Below are positions 8,255-15,177 of a DNA stretch of 24,666 nucleotides, piece after piece. The translations under genes and the position numbers were made by a program. Origin of the DNA: a virus; the IMG/VR virus record IMGVR_UViG_3300025928_000032, positions 1 to 24,666 of that record; one strand, given 5' to 3'. The notes under the pieces are model-generated. The model was not told the DNA's origin. It made no database searches and saw only the letters and a program-made list of their open reading frames with translations. Within the stretch, counting starts at the first letter, position 1, and every line of letters begins with the position of its first letter.

Positions 8255-8288
8255 GCCCGGCCGGCGTCGGGACTGGCACCGGCCGGGC
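8255..8288 (-). promoter_or_regulatory. 10-bp hairpin with loop complementary to two downstream repeats (candidate pseudoknot)
   Basis: On the minus strand GCCCGGCCGG and CCGGCCGGGC form a perfect 10-bp stem around a 14-base loop. The loop contains GTCCCGA (8267-8273). Directly downstream lie two tandem copies of ATCGGGAC (8243-8250 and 8235-8242), each able to pair with that loop sequence over seven bases. The second copy abuts the GAGGAG ribosome site of the small gene starting at 8222. The pairing is seen in the sequence; a role in controlling translation is inference. Confidence 0.5.
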
Positions 8289-8291
8289 ACG

Positions 8292-8316
8292 AAAAAACCG
8301 CCCCGGTCGGAGGCGG
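8292..8316 (-). terminator. Intrinsic terminator after the major tail gene
   Basis: On the minus strand a 19-base stem-loop (8298-8316) pairs CCGCCTC with GGGGCGG over seven pairs including one G-U, around a 5-base loop, and is followed at once by six T residues (8297-8292). It lies 20 bases after the stop of the major tail gene in the direction of transcription. This is the clearest intrinsic terminator in the window and would lower transcription of the chaperone and tape measure genes relative to the major tail protein. Confidence 0.85.
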
Positions 8317-8336
8317 CGAACAGGTTGTTGCGCTGG

Positions 8337-8828
8337 TCAGGCGATGGCGGCGTTCGAGCTCGGGGTGGCGGTCGGGAAGATCGGCACCTCGTAGCGCTCG
8401 GGCATGTTGTCCTCGTAGTCCATGTCGACCTGCTCGCCGCAGGCGATGGGGAAGACGCGGACCTTCTGCCCGCTCGCCGGCGCCGTCGACGCGGTGATGG
8501 ACTTTCGGCGCACCAGGTAGCCGCGGGTGTTGTAGACGAGCGTGGTCTTGGCGACGTCCGTGCCGGATTGGCTGCGCAGTCGCAGGCGCATGTTGCTGTA
8601 CGAGATCCGACCGGGGATCGAGGTGTCGAAGACGTCTTCGATGCCGGAGGTCGGTGCGCTCGCGGTGTCGGCGGCGAATCCGCTGGCACCGTCCTTGGTC
8701 ATCCACTGTGAGATGCGGATGCCCGCGTTGATCTCGGTGACGGTGGGCGCGTTGATACTGGCGATGCCGCCATTCGGCACAAACCACCAGGTCTCGCGAC
8801 CGTCGCCGATGATGTCGTTAGCGCCCAC
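8337..8828 (-). CDS. Major tail protein
   Basis: A 163-residue beta-rich protein with GTG start; AGGAG is six bases upstream, and the gene overlaps the one before it by 11 bases. It opens MGANDIIGDGRETWWFVPNG and continues with alternating strands (RISYSNMRLRLRSQ, TTLVYNTRGYLVRR, KVRVFPIACGEQVDMDY). Length, the short acidic and hydrophobic strands, and a place four genes after the tail terminator and just ahead of the chaperone region fit a tube-forming major tail protein. The strong terminator directly behind it is what one expects for a highly expressed gene. The family itself was assigned mainly by context and pattern. Confidence 0.82.
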   Translation of the reverse strand: MGANDIIGDGRETWWFVPNGGIASINAPTVTEINAGIRISQWMTKDGASGFAADTASAPTSGIEDVFDTSIPGRISYSNMRLRLRSQSGTDVAKTTLVYNTRGYLVRRKSITASTAPASGQKVRVFPIACGEQVDMDYEDNMPERYEVPIFPTATPSSNAAIA

Positions 8829-9192
8829 GGGGCTTCTCCTTCTCGTCGCTGGCCGGCGGCTCCTCCGCCTGCGGCGTCGTCACATCAGGGGTGTCGGCGA
8901 CCGCCGACTGCGGCTGTTGCACGGACTCAGGCAGCGCCACGATGACGCCTTGTTCGGTCCGTCGGGTCGGCGGGACGGCGTACTGCCAGCCCCGTCCCTG
9001 CCATGCATCGAGAGCGCCGGCTCGCATGAGCGAGTAGACCCCCGTCACCTCGTGCCGCATCCAGACCTCGTCGGCGCCCGTGGGCTCCGTGGTCTCGGTC
9101 CAGCCGTCCGAAGTGATCTGGTCGCGACGTGCGGCTCCTTCGACCTGGACGAATGTGTTGTCCGGCCCGATCAGCCAGTACGTGTTCTTCAC
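8818..9192 (-). CDS. Unknown protein in tail module
   Basis: A 124-residue protein beginning with GTG and reading MKNTYWLIGPDNTFVQVEG. It starts one base after the stop of the preceding gene; GAGGG lies upstream. The first 85 residues look like a compact alpha/beta domain with several Trp (DGWTETTEP, EVWMRHEVTGVYSLMRAGA, RGWQYAVPP). The last 40 residues are Pro/Glu/Ala-rich and probably disordered, ending in a basic tail. It overlaps the major tail gene by 11 bases, suggesting tightly coupled expression. I do not recognise a family; a virion or tail assembly role is only suggested by location. Confidence 0.75.
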   Translation of the reverse strand: MKNTYWLIGPDNTFVQVEGAARRDQITSDGWTETTEPTGADEVWMRHEVTGVYSLMRAGALDAWQGRGWQYAVPPTRRTEQGVIVALPESVQQPQSAVADTPDVTTPQAEEPPASDEKEKPRGR

Positions 9193-9193
9193 G

Positions 9194-9526
9194 TCAGACC
9201 CTCTTCAGCTCGTAGGTGACGCCAGAGGTGGCCGAGAAGTTCAGCGTCGCGTTGCTGGTGGTGAGGTTGATCGCCGACCGGGAGACGAAGAACTCCCGGA
9301 CCGAGGTGGTCGGCACGTTGACCGGTGTGACCGTGCCCGGGTTGCCCTGCGGGGTGACGCCGGAGTCGGACACCGAGAAGTTGGTGGCGGTGGTCGTGGT
9401 GATGACGCGGACGATCAGGCCGTTGGGCCCGAACTGGGAGTCGGCGACGGTGTCGGATGCGGACGGGGTGAGAGCGGTCGGTGTGATGCCGCCCGCGGTG
9501 ATGGTCTGGGAAGTTTGAGCCGCCAT
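9194..9526 (-). CDS. Small beta-rich unknown protein in head-tail region
   Basis: A 110-residue protein starting with ATG at 9524-9526 behind an AGGGAG site eight bases upstream. It is dominated by Thr, Ser, Val and Gly in alternating strand patterns (GLIVRVITTTTATNFSVSD, REFFVSRSAINLTTSNATL), with few charged residues and no cysteine. This composition suits a small beta-sandwich exposed on a virion, such as a tail-tube or head decoration part. It sits between the tail terminator and another unknown. A 66-base gap with no clear promoter or terminator precedes it. Function not recognised. Confidence 0.75.
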   Translation of the reverse strand: MAAQTSQTITAGGITPTALTPSASDTVADSQFGPNGLIVRVITTTTATNFSVSDSGVTPQGNPGTVTPVNVPTTSVREFFVSRSAINLTTSNATLNFSATSGVTYELKRV

Positions 9527-9592
9527 CCGGCGCGCTCCCTTCGGTGGAGGTGGCGGGTCCGCCGGATGACGGACAGTGATCTAGCGAGGCCG

Positions 9593-9985
9593 CTAGGCCG
9601 GGACGCTGGCGTACTGGTAGACGTCGACCTGGTTGAGGACGACCTGGGCGGTGGTCTCGTCTCGGTCGGCCGGTCGGGAGTCGATCAGCCTGATGCGGCT
9701 GCAATCGCGACCTGCGATGTCGGGGCGGATCCCGCCGAGCGAGGCCCACACCTGGTCGGCGATCACCCGCACGGCGTCCGCGTTGCCACCCACGGAGTGG
9801 ATGGTCGCGGTGACGACGACCCGGTCGAAGACGTCCTCGAGGGTGGTCCCGTCCGGCGTGGCGACGACGATGTAGGCCACCACGTACGGCGGTACGGTCC
9901 CGTTCTTGACGCTGCCGTCGCTGACCCGCAGGTTCGGGTTCTCCCTCAGCGCGGCCAGGATCGGCGCGGCGTGCTCGGCGTTCAC
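9593..9985 (-). CDS. Tail terminator protein
   Basis: A 130-residue protein beginning VNAEHAAPILAALRENPNL. GTG at 9983-9985 overlaps the stop of the gp10-like gene by four bases (GTGA), a coupling seen at several junctions here; a longer reading frame would lie inside the upstream gene. The protein has an N-terminal helix, then strands (YVVAYIVVATPDG), a central RVVVTATIHSVGGNADAVRVI and a C-terminal TTAQVVLNQVDVYQYAS. Length, layout and place between the gp10-like gene and the tail genes match tail terminators of the lambda gpU/HK97 type, which cap the tail tube. The family match is by pattern and position. Confidence 0.8.
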   Translation of the reverse strand: MNAEHAAPILAALRENPNLRVSDGSVKNGTVPPYVVAYIVVATPDGTTLEDVFDRVVVTATIHSVGGNADAVRVIADQVWASLGGIRPDIAGRDCSRIRLIDSRPADRDETTAQVVLNQVDVYQYASVPA

Positions 9986-10377
9986 CAGCTCAACGCCTCG
10001 ACCACGACGTCTTCGAGGGCCTTCTCGTAGCGGGGCGCCTCCGCCTCGAGCGCGGGGCCGAGGTGGGGGCGTGGGGCCGACCACGGGGTGCCGTACTCGT
10101 ATTCGAGGAGGTTGCCGAGCGCGCCCTGAACCTTGTCCTTGTCGGGGCCGATCTCGGCGGACGCGCCGGTAGCGGTCAGCTCGGTGTCGTAGGTGATCGA
10201 CGCGGCATACCGGGGGGTGTAGGGGCCGCGGCCGACGCGCTGCTGGGCGTCCTTCTTGACGTTGAGGGCGCCCTTCTGGGTGGCGGCGCGGACCTTGACC
10301 GGGAGGACACCGGCCGCAGCGTCGATGGAGGCGGCGAGATGCTTCAGGTCGCTGGTGTCCACCCGCAGTCCGTCCAC
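9982..10377 (-). CDS. HK97 gp10-like head-tail joining protein
   Basis: A 131-residue protein with GTG start and AAGGAGG seven bases upstream. The layout is that of the HK97 gp10-like family: LRVDTSDLKHLAASIDAAA helix, then KVRAATQKGALNVKKDAQQ, a loop with GRGPYTPRYAASITYDT, and the conserved 'LEYEYGTP' followed by 'PRPHLGPALE'. These are the sequences I use for the call. Proteins of this family join the tail completion or terminator complex. It shares a four-base overlap with the next gene, so the two products are probably made together. Confidence 0.85.
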   Translation of the reverse strand: MDGLRVDTSDLKHLAASIDAAAGVLPVKVRAATQKGALNVKKDAQQRVGRGPYTPRYAASITYDTELTATGASAEIGPDKDKVQGALGNLLEYEYGTPWSAPRPHLGPALEAEAPRYEKALEDVVVEALSW

Positions 10378-10389
10378 GGCCGGCCTCCT

Positions 10390-10788
10390 TCAGCTGGTGC
10401 GTTCGACGACGCCGACGCGGCGGGCGGTCTTCTCCGAGGCGTGTGCGAGGTCGCGGATGTAGAAGGTGCGGTCGGGCAGGTCCGGGTCGCTGATCGAGGT
10501 GGTGACGAGGACCTCGTCGTCGGGTTGCAGGCCGGTCACCGTGATCGGCAGGTGCACCTCGAGGCGGACCATCAGCAGGTAGGCCTCGCCGGCGTCCTGC
10601 TGCTGCGCCTGCATGGCCTGCTGCTGGATCCGGCACTTGCCCTGGTAGAGGGTCTCGTACGTCGGGGTGATCTCGCCGGTGTTCGGGTCGGTGGTCTCGT
10701 CGCCGGTGGGCCGCCGGATGGTGCAGGTGTCCTGCATGCGGACCTCGGCCATGGCGCGGCCGCGGGCGAGCACGTCGTCGCGGAACAT
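10390..10788 (-). CDS. DUF6093-like head-closure protein
   Basis: A 132-residue protein; the ATG at 10786-10788 overlaps the preceding stop by one base (TGATG), the same junction type as at 1842 and 13650. It reads MFRDDVLARGRAMAEVRMQD then TCTIRRPTGDETTDPNTG and LYQGKCRIQ, a signature of the DUF6093 family in actinophages: 'DTCTIRRPTG...DPxTG...YxGKCRIQ'. The second half is a beta barrel-like stretch (YLLMVRLEVHLPITVTG, TFYIRDLAHASEKTARR). Family members sit in head-completion modules, and the neighbours here (fibre-like protein before, gp10-like after) agree. A head-closure role is inferred by analogy with HK97 and SPP1 stopper proteins. Confidence 0.85.
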   Translation of the reverse strand: MFRDDVLARGRAMAEVRMQDTCTIRRPTGDETTDPNTGEITPTYETLYQGKCRIQQQAMQAQQQDAGEAYLLMVRLEVHLPITVTGLQPDDEVLVTTSISDPDLPDRTFYIRDLAHASEKTARRVGVVERTS

Positions 10789-11438
10789 CAGATCGCGGTG
10801 AGGTCGAGGGTCAGCGCGTTGATGGCGACGGTGAGCTGGCCCTGGCTGGCGAACGTCTCCGGGACGACCTTCTCGAAGTAGCCTTCGCCGCCACCGACCG
10901 CGGTCAGGTCGACCGCGGTGCCGCCGCTGGTGGTGCTGACCTTGAAGGTGTCGGTCGCGGCGTTGACGACGTAGTAGACGGTGCCTTCGGAGACGCCGGT
11001 CGGCAGAGCGGTGCCGAAGGAGTTGAAGAGCATCACCCGGTCGCCGTTGGCCAGGCCGTGGCCGGGGCTGAGGAACTGATCGTTGGTCAGGGTGGTGTCG
11101 ACGCTGAAGAACCCGCGGACGGTGCCGTTGATCGGAGCGTAACCGCGGTAGTTGTTCGTGTTGCCGGTGGCGGCGTTGAAGAAGCAGAAGAAGCCGTAGG
11201 TGCCCGGGGGAACGTCGAAGGTCAGCGCGCCGCTGTTCTGCTTGATCTCGGCGGCGGCCGCGGACCAGGTGACGGCCTGGCGGGCGTACGCCGGGCTGCC
11301 GCCGGTGGCCTCCGTGCCGGTGGCGTTGGTGCCGGTGCCCGGGTCGGTGAGCTGCCACACGGCGACGTGCGTGATCTGCGTGTTCGACTCGTCGAGGGCG
11401 TCGAGCATCGCGTTCTTCGCCGGGGTGTTGAACGGCAT
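10788..11438 (-). CDS. Tail-fibre-like virion protein in the connector module
   Basis: A 216-residue protein with ATG behind GAGGAG. It opens MPFNTPAKNAMLDALDESN and continues THVAVWQLTDPG, then GGSPAYARQAVTWSAAAAE, the pattern of a family annotated as 'phage tail fiber protein' in actinophages (N-terminal helix, then 'EvtGG.PAYaR.av.W'). Residues about 115-190 resemble a short repeat of fibre folds (NDQFLSPGHGLANGDRVM, GTVYYVVNAATDTFKVS), a motif found in many phage fibre and spike proteins where a value is 'reached' through beta strands. It lies between the 408-residue protein and the DUF6093-like gene, so it may decorate the head or neck and not the tail. Confidence 0.75.
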   Translation of the reverse strand: MPFNTPAKNAMLDALDESNTQITHVAVWQLTDPGTGTNATGTEATGGSPAYARQAVTWSAAAAEIKQNSGALTFDVPPGTYGFFCFFNAATGNTNNYRGYAPINGTVRGFFSVDTTLTNDQFLSPGHGLANGDRVMLFNSFGTALPTGVSEGTVYYVVNAATDTFKVSTTSGGTAVDLTAVGGGEGYFEKVVPETFASQGQLTVAINALTLDLTAI

Positions 11439-11448
11439 CGGTGTCTCC

Positions 11449-12675
11449 TCAGGGCCGGTAGATCACACCGGTGAACGGGCGGATGATGGTGCCGTGTGCC
11501 GGCCGCGTCACCAGGCGGCGGCCACGGCCGTAGGCGAGGACGACCGCACTGCATCGGCCGCTTACCGATCGCGTCGCGCCGACCTGGTCGGCGAACCCGG
11601 ATGCGGTTGGCGCAGTGACAGCCCGGCCCGTCGCGGCGACGCGCTTGGTGCTGGCTGATCGGCTATACGAGGCGGCGGATGATCGCGCACTGACCGAGGT
11701 CTGGTGCTTTGCAGCTGCGCCGACCGCGGCTACTGCTGTGGTGACCGCGAAAGACGGTGCGACCCGGGATACCGCGGATCGGATGACCGCACCGGCGATG
11801 CAACGGGCGGTAACGGAGCGCGCGGAACCGGATGCGACGGCGATGGCCGCACCTGCGGTAACGCCGACCCCTGGTGTCTTCTTGGCGGCGGCCGATACCC
11901 CGCTCACCGCAGCCGCCGCACGCACCGCGGCCGGTGTCACGTGCTTGGCCGCCGACCGGGCGATCGCCGCGGCTGAGGGGCTAACGCTGACCCTGCTGGC
12001 CTTCCGGGCGACCGAGGCGACAGACGCTGCCGCGACGCACCGCGCTGCAGCCCGGACGACCTTGACCGCGAGGGATTTGATGGTCGCCGCAGCGGTGTTC
12101 ATTCCGGCACCGGCCACCGCGCTGCTTGTCACGCGCCGGACCGGGCCGATGAAGTAGCCGTTCGAGTTGAACGTCTTGGTCGGGTAGGCGGTGGTCGACC
12201 CGTCGATGAACCGGCCGTTGTTCATCGTGCCGAGCGCGGTGGTCGCGCCGTCGGCGACACCGGTGATGCCGTTGTTGGTCAGCGAGAATCCGGACCAGTA
12301 GGCGCCGGTCGCCGCGTACCGGCCGGAGCTGGTACGTATGCCGAACACGTAGGTTTTGGCCGGGTCGGGGACGAACGACGTCACCGAGGTCAACGGCAGC
12401 GTGTTGTACGCGCTCGGGGTCAGGGTTCCGGCTGCCACAACATCGGTGGTGGCGATCAGAGTGCCGGTGCCGGTCTCCGCGGGGCTGTCGTCGGCGGTCG
12501 CTTCCCAGACCACGCCCTGGTAGTTGCCGATCGGGGTGTCCGCCGCCCAGAACTGCACGCCGACGACCGGGATGGTGTCGGCGAACGTGATCGTGGTGCC
12601 GAGGGTGATGCTCTGGCCTTCGGAGACGTTGGTCAGGGCCGGCGTCTGGGTGGTGTACAGCGTCTGGTCCGCCAT
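11449..12675 (-). CDS. DUF4082-like protein with long Ala/Val/Ser/Arg repeat tail
   Basis: A 408-residue protein with ATG at 12673-12675 and GGGGAG four bases upstream. Residues 1-150 resemble the DUF4082 fold: TITFADTIPVVGVQFWAAD, GNYQGVVWEAT, GTLIATT, then KTYVFGIRTSSGRYAATGA. Residues about 150-180 read like a short linker with NSNGYFIGPVRRV. Residues about 185-375 are low-complexity and made of roughly 19-21-residue degenerate repeats built on V-[ST]-x-R-x-x-A-A, for example SVTARCIAGAVIR, SVSARSSAASYSR and SVSGRCSAVVLAY. The repeats use unusually mixed synonymous Ala and Ser codons (GCT, GCA, GCG, GCC). The gene interrupts the connector region, where only small adaptor proteins are normal. 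A virion decoration or host-contact role is a guess. Confidence 0.78.
   Translation of the reverse strand: MADQTLYTTQTPALTNVSEGQSITLGTTITFADTIPVVGVQFWAADTPIGNYQGVVWEATADDSPAETGTGTLIATTDVVAAGTLTPSAYNTLPLTSVTSFVPDPAKTYVFGIRTSSGRYAATGAYWSGFSLTNNGITGVADGATTALGTMNNGRFIDGSTTAYPTKTFNSNGYFIGPVRRVTSSAVAGAGMNTAAATIKSLAVKVVRAAARCVAAASVASVARKASRVSVSPSAAAIARSAAKHVTPAAVRAAAAVSGVSAAAKKTPGVGVTAGAAIAVASGSARSVTARCIAGAVIRSAVSRVAPSFAVTTAVAAVGAAAKHQTSVSARSSAASYSRSASTKRVAATGRAVTAPTASGFADQVGATRSVSGRCSAVVLAYGRGRRLVTRPAHGTIIRPFTGVIYRP
11520..12120 (-). repeat. Degenerate tandem protein repeat, about 9-10 units of 19-21 residues
   Basis: Inside the 408-residue gene the encoded protein cycles through a pattern of one or two basic residues, V-[ST], a small residue, often R-C or R-S, then an Ala-rich run. 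Units visible include RVSVSPSAAAIARSAA, HVTPAAVRAAAAVSG, GVGVTAGAAIAVAS, SVTARCIAGAVIRSA and SVSARSSAASYSRSA. The DNA is much less repetitive than the protein because codons vary. Boundaries are approximate. Confidence 0.6.
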
Positions 12676-12711
12676 GGGCTCCCCGTAGGGCCGGGCGCCG
12701 GCGGCGCGGGA

Positions 12712-13149
12712 TCAGCAGTACGAGCCGGTCGGCGGCCCCACGTGCTTCAGCCGCGGGAACGCCGGGTCGGGCTGGCCGGCGGGGCGGATGGTGAAGGCGC
12801 CGCTGGAGCGGCCGAGCACGCTGTCGATGCGGTCCTTCTCGGCGTCGGTGAGCGCGGCGTCGCCGAACGTCTCGGTGGCGTACGTGGCGGACTCGCTGTA
12901 GTCGTCGATCTGCGAGGACCGCTGCCGGACGCCGTCGGGGTTGAGCACGACCCGTTTCGCGGCGGCCAGCGCGACACCCTTGAGCATCAGGAAGTCGATG
13001 TCGCTGAGCTGGTCGTAGCGGGCTGGTCCGGCGTAGAGCCGGATCTCCGCGGTGGCCAGGTTCCGGGCCAGTTCGGCGGTGGCGCCATCGAACTCGGGAA
13101 CCTGCAGGTAGGAGACGAACTCGTCGAGGGAGAACAGGTCGATGGCCAC
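12712..13149 (-). CDS. Head-tail connector (gp6-like adaptor)
   Basis: A 145-residue protein with GTG start and GAGGAG six bases upstream. It opens MAIDLFSLDEFVSYLQVPEF, followed by helices ATAELARNLATAEIRLYAG and a run with LMLKGVALAAAKRVVLNPDG. The 'sL.eF..yL.v...d.a.A.l....At..Ir.yaG' arrangement is that of the HK97 gp6 / SPP1 gp15-type adaptor that binds the portal and starts the neck. The C-terminal part (DSVLGRSSGAFTIRPAG) is a loop and arm. Position after the capsid and linker genes is the usual one. Confidence rests on pattern and position together. Confidence 0.82.
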   Translation of the reverse strand: MAIDLFSLDEFVSYLQVPEFDGATAELARNLATAEIRLYAGPARYDQLSDIDFLMLKGVALAAAKRVVLNPDGVRQRSSQIDDYSESATYATETFGDAALTDAEKDRIDSVLGRSSGAFTIRPAGQPDPAFPRLKHVGPPTGSYC

Positions 13150-13212
13150 CGGGTGCTCCTCGCCGGTCGGGGCCGGGCCGTGACGTGGCGGCGTCGCGGC
13201 CCGGCTCGCGGA

Positions 13213-13650
13213 CTACTCGGTCGGCTTGCCGGCCTTCTCGAGGGCGGCGATGACGTCCTCGCGGGACGCCTCCGGGTCGACCTCGACGCCGACGCTGGTG
13301 GCGTATTCGCGCCATGCCTGCGCGCTGGACCCGGACCCGCGCCGGGGCGGCACCGGACCGTTCCCGCCCGCGCCGTCGCCGCCAGCGGCCTTCTCCCGCT
13401 CGAGCTCGGCAATGCGGGCCTTCAGCTGGGCAACCTCGTTGTTGTCGGTCGCGGTGGCCTTCGGCGGCTCGCGTCGGGGCGGTTTAGCGCCTTCCCAGAC
13501 GTCCGGGTTGGTGATCGCCGCGAGCGCCCACTCGTTCTCGGGCCTGTTGAGGTCGTCGTCGGGTCCGAAGACCTTCTCCCGACCGGTGCGGGCGCCGGTG
13601 GCGTCGGTTTCGACGGCGTGGACGTGGGTGTTGAGCTTGTAGGTGGTCAT
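13213..13650 (-). CDS. Small unknown protein with coiled coil and SAP/HeH-like C-terminus
   Basis: A 145-residue protein; ATG at 13648-13650 overlaps the capsid stop by one base (TGATG). It opens MTTYKLNTHVHAVETDATG, then an acidic 'FGPDDDLNRPENEWALAAI', a 15-residue coiled coil (NEVAQLKARIAELEREKAAG), a Gly/Pro/Arg-rich linker, and a last 35 residues (AWREYATSVGVEVDPEASRE then DVIAALEKAG) resembling the short two-helix SAP/HeH motif found after many phage capsid genes. In other phages such proteins are thought to help head completion or bind the head-tail interface. The function is not known and the SAP-like call is by eye. Confidence 0.75.
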   Translation of the reverse strand: MTTYKLNTHVHAVETDATGARTGREKVFGPDDDLNRPENEWALAAITNPDVWEGAKPPRREPPKATATDNNEVAQLKARIAELEREKAAGGDGAGGNGPVPPRRGSGSSAQAWREYATSVGVEVDPEASREDVIAALEKAGKPTE

Positions 13651-14690
13651 CAGGCCACATCCGCGATCATGAGCAGGCGGGGGTTTTCCAGGACGGGCAT
13701 GCCGACGGCGTCGACGAAGACGAACTGCCGGTAGGGCGGTCCGACCTTTTCGATGACGGCGACGATGCCGGGCGCCTCCTCGATGGAGAAGTCGACAGCG
13801 TTGCTGTTGACCAGTTCGAGGGAGGTCGCCGTGACCCCCCAGGCGGTGTAACCGAGGTCGGCCACATTCGGCGGAAGAAAGATGACCCGGTCGGCCGGGA
13901 TGACGTTGGTGGAGACCCCGTCGACGTCGACCAGGGTGTCGTAGACCTGGACGATCGGCGGCAGGTTGAATGCGGACAGGACGTTGTCGAGGGCCGCCCG
14001 GGTGACCAGGCTGGGCGTGCCGGCCAGCGACGCGGCAAGCGTGCGGATCTCCGCGTTCTGGAGCATGTAGTTGAGCACCGCGGTCGAGATGACCATGCCG
14101 CCCGGGCGGAAGCCGTTCGTGGCGACGTAGGTGTTCACCCAGGTGGTGAGGTTCGCGATGATCGTGGCGGTCGCCGTCGAGGACCACAGGGTGCCCGGGG
14201 CGACGATGTTGCCGCCGGGGACACCGAAGTCCGCCTCCAGCACGAGGCCTCCCTCGCCTGCGAGGGTGAACTTGCCGTCGGTCAGCACGTCGCCGCGGGC
14301 CTGCTCCATGCGGGCCTGGACCTCGCGGGTGAGGTTGGTCGTGTCGTTGTAGACGGCGTTCTCGATCGCCGTGAGGCTGCCGCCGGCAGAGCGAGCGAAT
14401 TCCAGCTGCAGCCGCTCCAGCTCGCCCATGTTCAGCGAGGACGACAGCGGGGGCAGCTTGACCTGCTTGGTCACGCCGACGTCGCGTTCGGACACGTGCA
14501 GCCGGCCGTCGTAGGCGCGGAACCGGGCAGTCCGGTTGGTGCGGGTGATCTCCGCGAGGTCGACCCAGTTCTTGTCGATGTGGCGGTCCGGGAGGATCTG
14601 GTTGAGCGTGAATGCCTGCGGGGTCGGCACGTTGCGCGTGAAGACGGTCTGAGCGTCCGGCGTGACCGGCCCGTCGAAGACGATGGCCAT
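13650..14690 (-). CDS. Major capsid protein, lambda gpE type
   Basis: A 346-residue protein with ATG behind AAGGAG nine bases upstream. The length and design match the lambda gpE capsid family: early 'FTLNQILPDRHIDKNWVDL', then 'VKLPPLSSSLNMGELERL', a helical 'NLTREVQARMEQARGDVLTDG' where lambda E has 'R.E.m.a.vL.tGk', a beta strand 'LVLEADFGVPG' and the C-terminal 'GYTAWGVTATSLE'. It follows a lambda D-like decoration gene, the usual pairing. It forms the icosahedral shell of the head. No cleavage of the N-terminus is evident from the sequence. Confidence 0.92.
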   Translation of the reverse strand: MAIVFDGPVTPDAQTVFTRNVPTPQAFTLNQILPDRHIDKNWVDLAEITRTNRTARFRAYDGRLHVSERDVGVTKQVKLPPLSSSLNMGELERLQLEFARSAGGSLTAIENAVYNDTTNLTREVQARMEQARGDVLTDGKFTLAGEGGLVLEADFGVPGGNIVAPGTLWSSTATATIIANLTTWVNTYVATNGFRPGGMVISTAVLNYMLQNAEIRTLAASLAGTPSLVTRAALDNVLSAFNLPPIVQVYDTLVDVDGVSTNVIPADRVIFLPPNVADLGYTAWGVTATSLELVNSNAVDFSIEEAPGIVAVIEKVGPPYRQFVFVDAVGMPVLENPRLLMIADVA

Positions 14691-14715
14691 GGTGTTGTCT
14701 CCTTAGGTCGGCCGG

Positions 14716-15153
14716 TCAGGGGGTGACGGTCGAGAAGTGGATGAGCTTGAGCGCGGTCTGCCCGGCGGCGTCGATGTAGCCGCCGCCGGTGGCCGCGTTC
14801 GCGATCGGCAGCTTGGCCGTCGCGACGAAGCCGTGCACGAGGATCGCGGCGCCGACGTCCTTGGTGAGGTCCGACAGGTTGGGGATCTTGACCGAGCTGA
14901 GCAGGATGCCCGCGGCCGTCTGGGTACCGTCCGAGTTCGTCGACAGGTACGGCGCGTACAAACCCGTGGCGGTGATCTTGCCGAGCACGACGCCGGACGG
15001 GATGTAGCCGTTCGGGTAGTGCGTGGCCTGGGTGAATGCGCTGACGTCGAGCGTCACGGTCGGGGTGGTGCCCGGGTCGGTGCCGTGGGGGCTGAGCAGC
15101 CACGACCGCTTTTCGGTCTGGTAGCTGGTCGTCACCACCGAAATGTCGGTCAT
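14716..15153 (-). CDS. Head decoration protein, lambda gpD type
   Basis: A 145-residue beta-rich protein with ATG behind AAGGGA. It contains the 'GTTPTVTLDVSAFTQATHYP' then 'GYIPSGVVLGKITATGLYAPY' layout of the HDPD (lambda gpD-like) decoration family, and later 'GILLSSVKIPNLSDLTKDVG' with 'AAILVHGFVATAKLPI', where the 'G.L....' strands sit. Such proteins bind as trimers on the outside of the mature shell and stabilise it during packaging. It is directly ahead of the capsid gene in transcription, 25 bases away, as in lambda and many siphophages. Family and location agree. Confidence 0.88.
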   Translation of the reverse strand: MTDISVVTTSYQTEKRSWLLSPHGTDPGTTPTVTLDVSAFTQATHYPNGYIPSGVVLGKITATGLYAPYLSTNSDGTQTAAGILLSSVKIPNLSDLTKDVGAAILVHGFVATAKLPIANAATGGGYIDAAGQTALKLIHFSTVTP

Positions 15154-15177
15154 GATGATCCCTTTCCTGGGAACTTT

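Noticed and set aside
9527-9592. Terminator or promoter in the gap after the tail terminator gene
   Set aside because: Short imperfect stems are present but no T-tract or promoter boxes; it is probably only a leader for the next gene.
11615-12157. Plus-strand 180-codon frame opposite the Ala-rich repeat
   Set aside because: Its Ala/Thr-rich product is the mirror of the repeat and carries no independent evidence.
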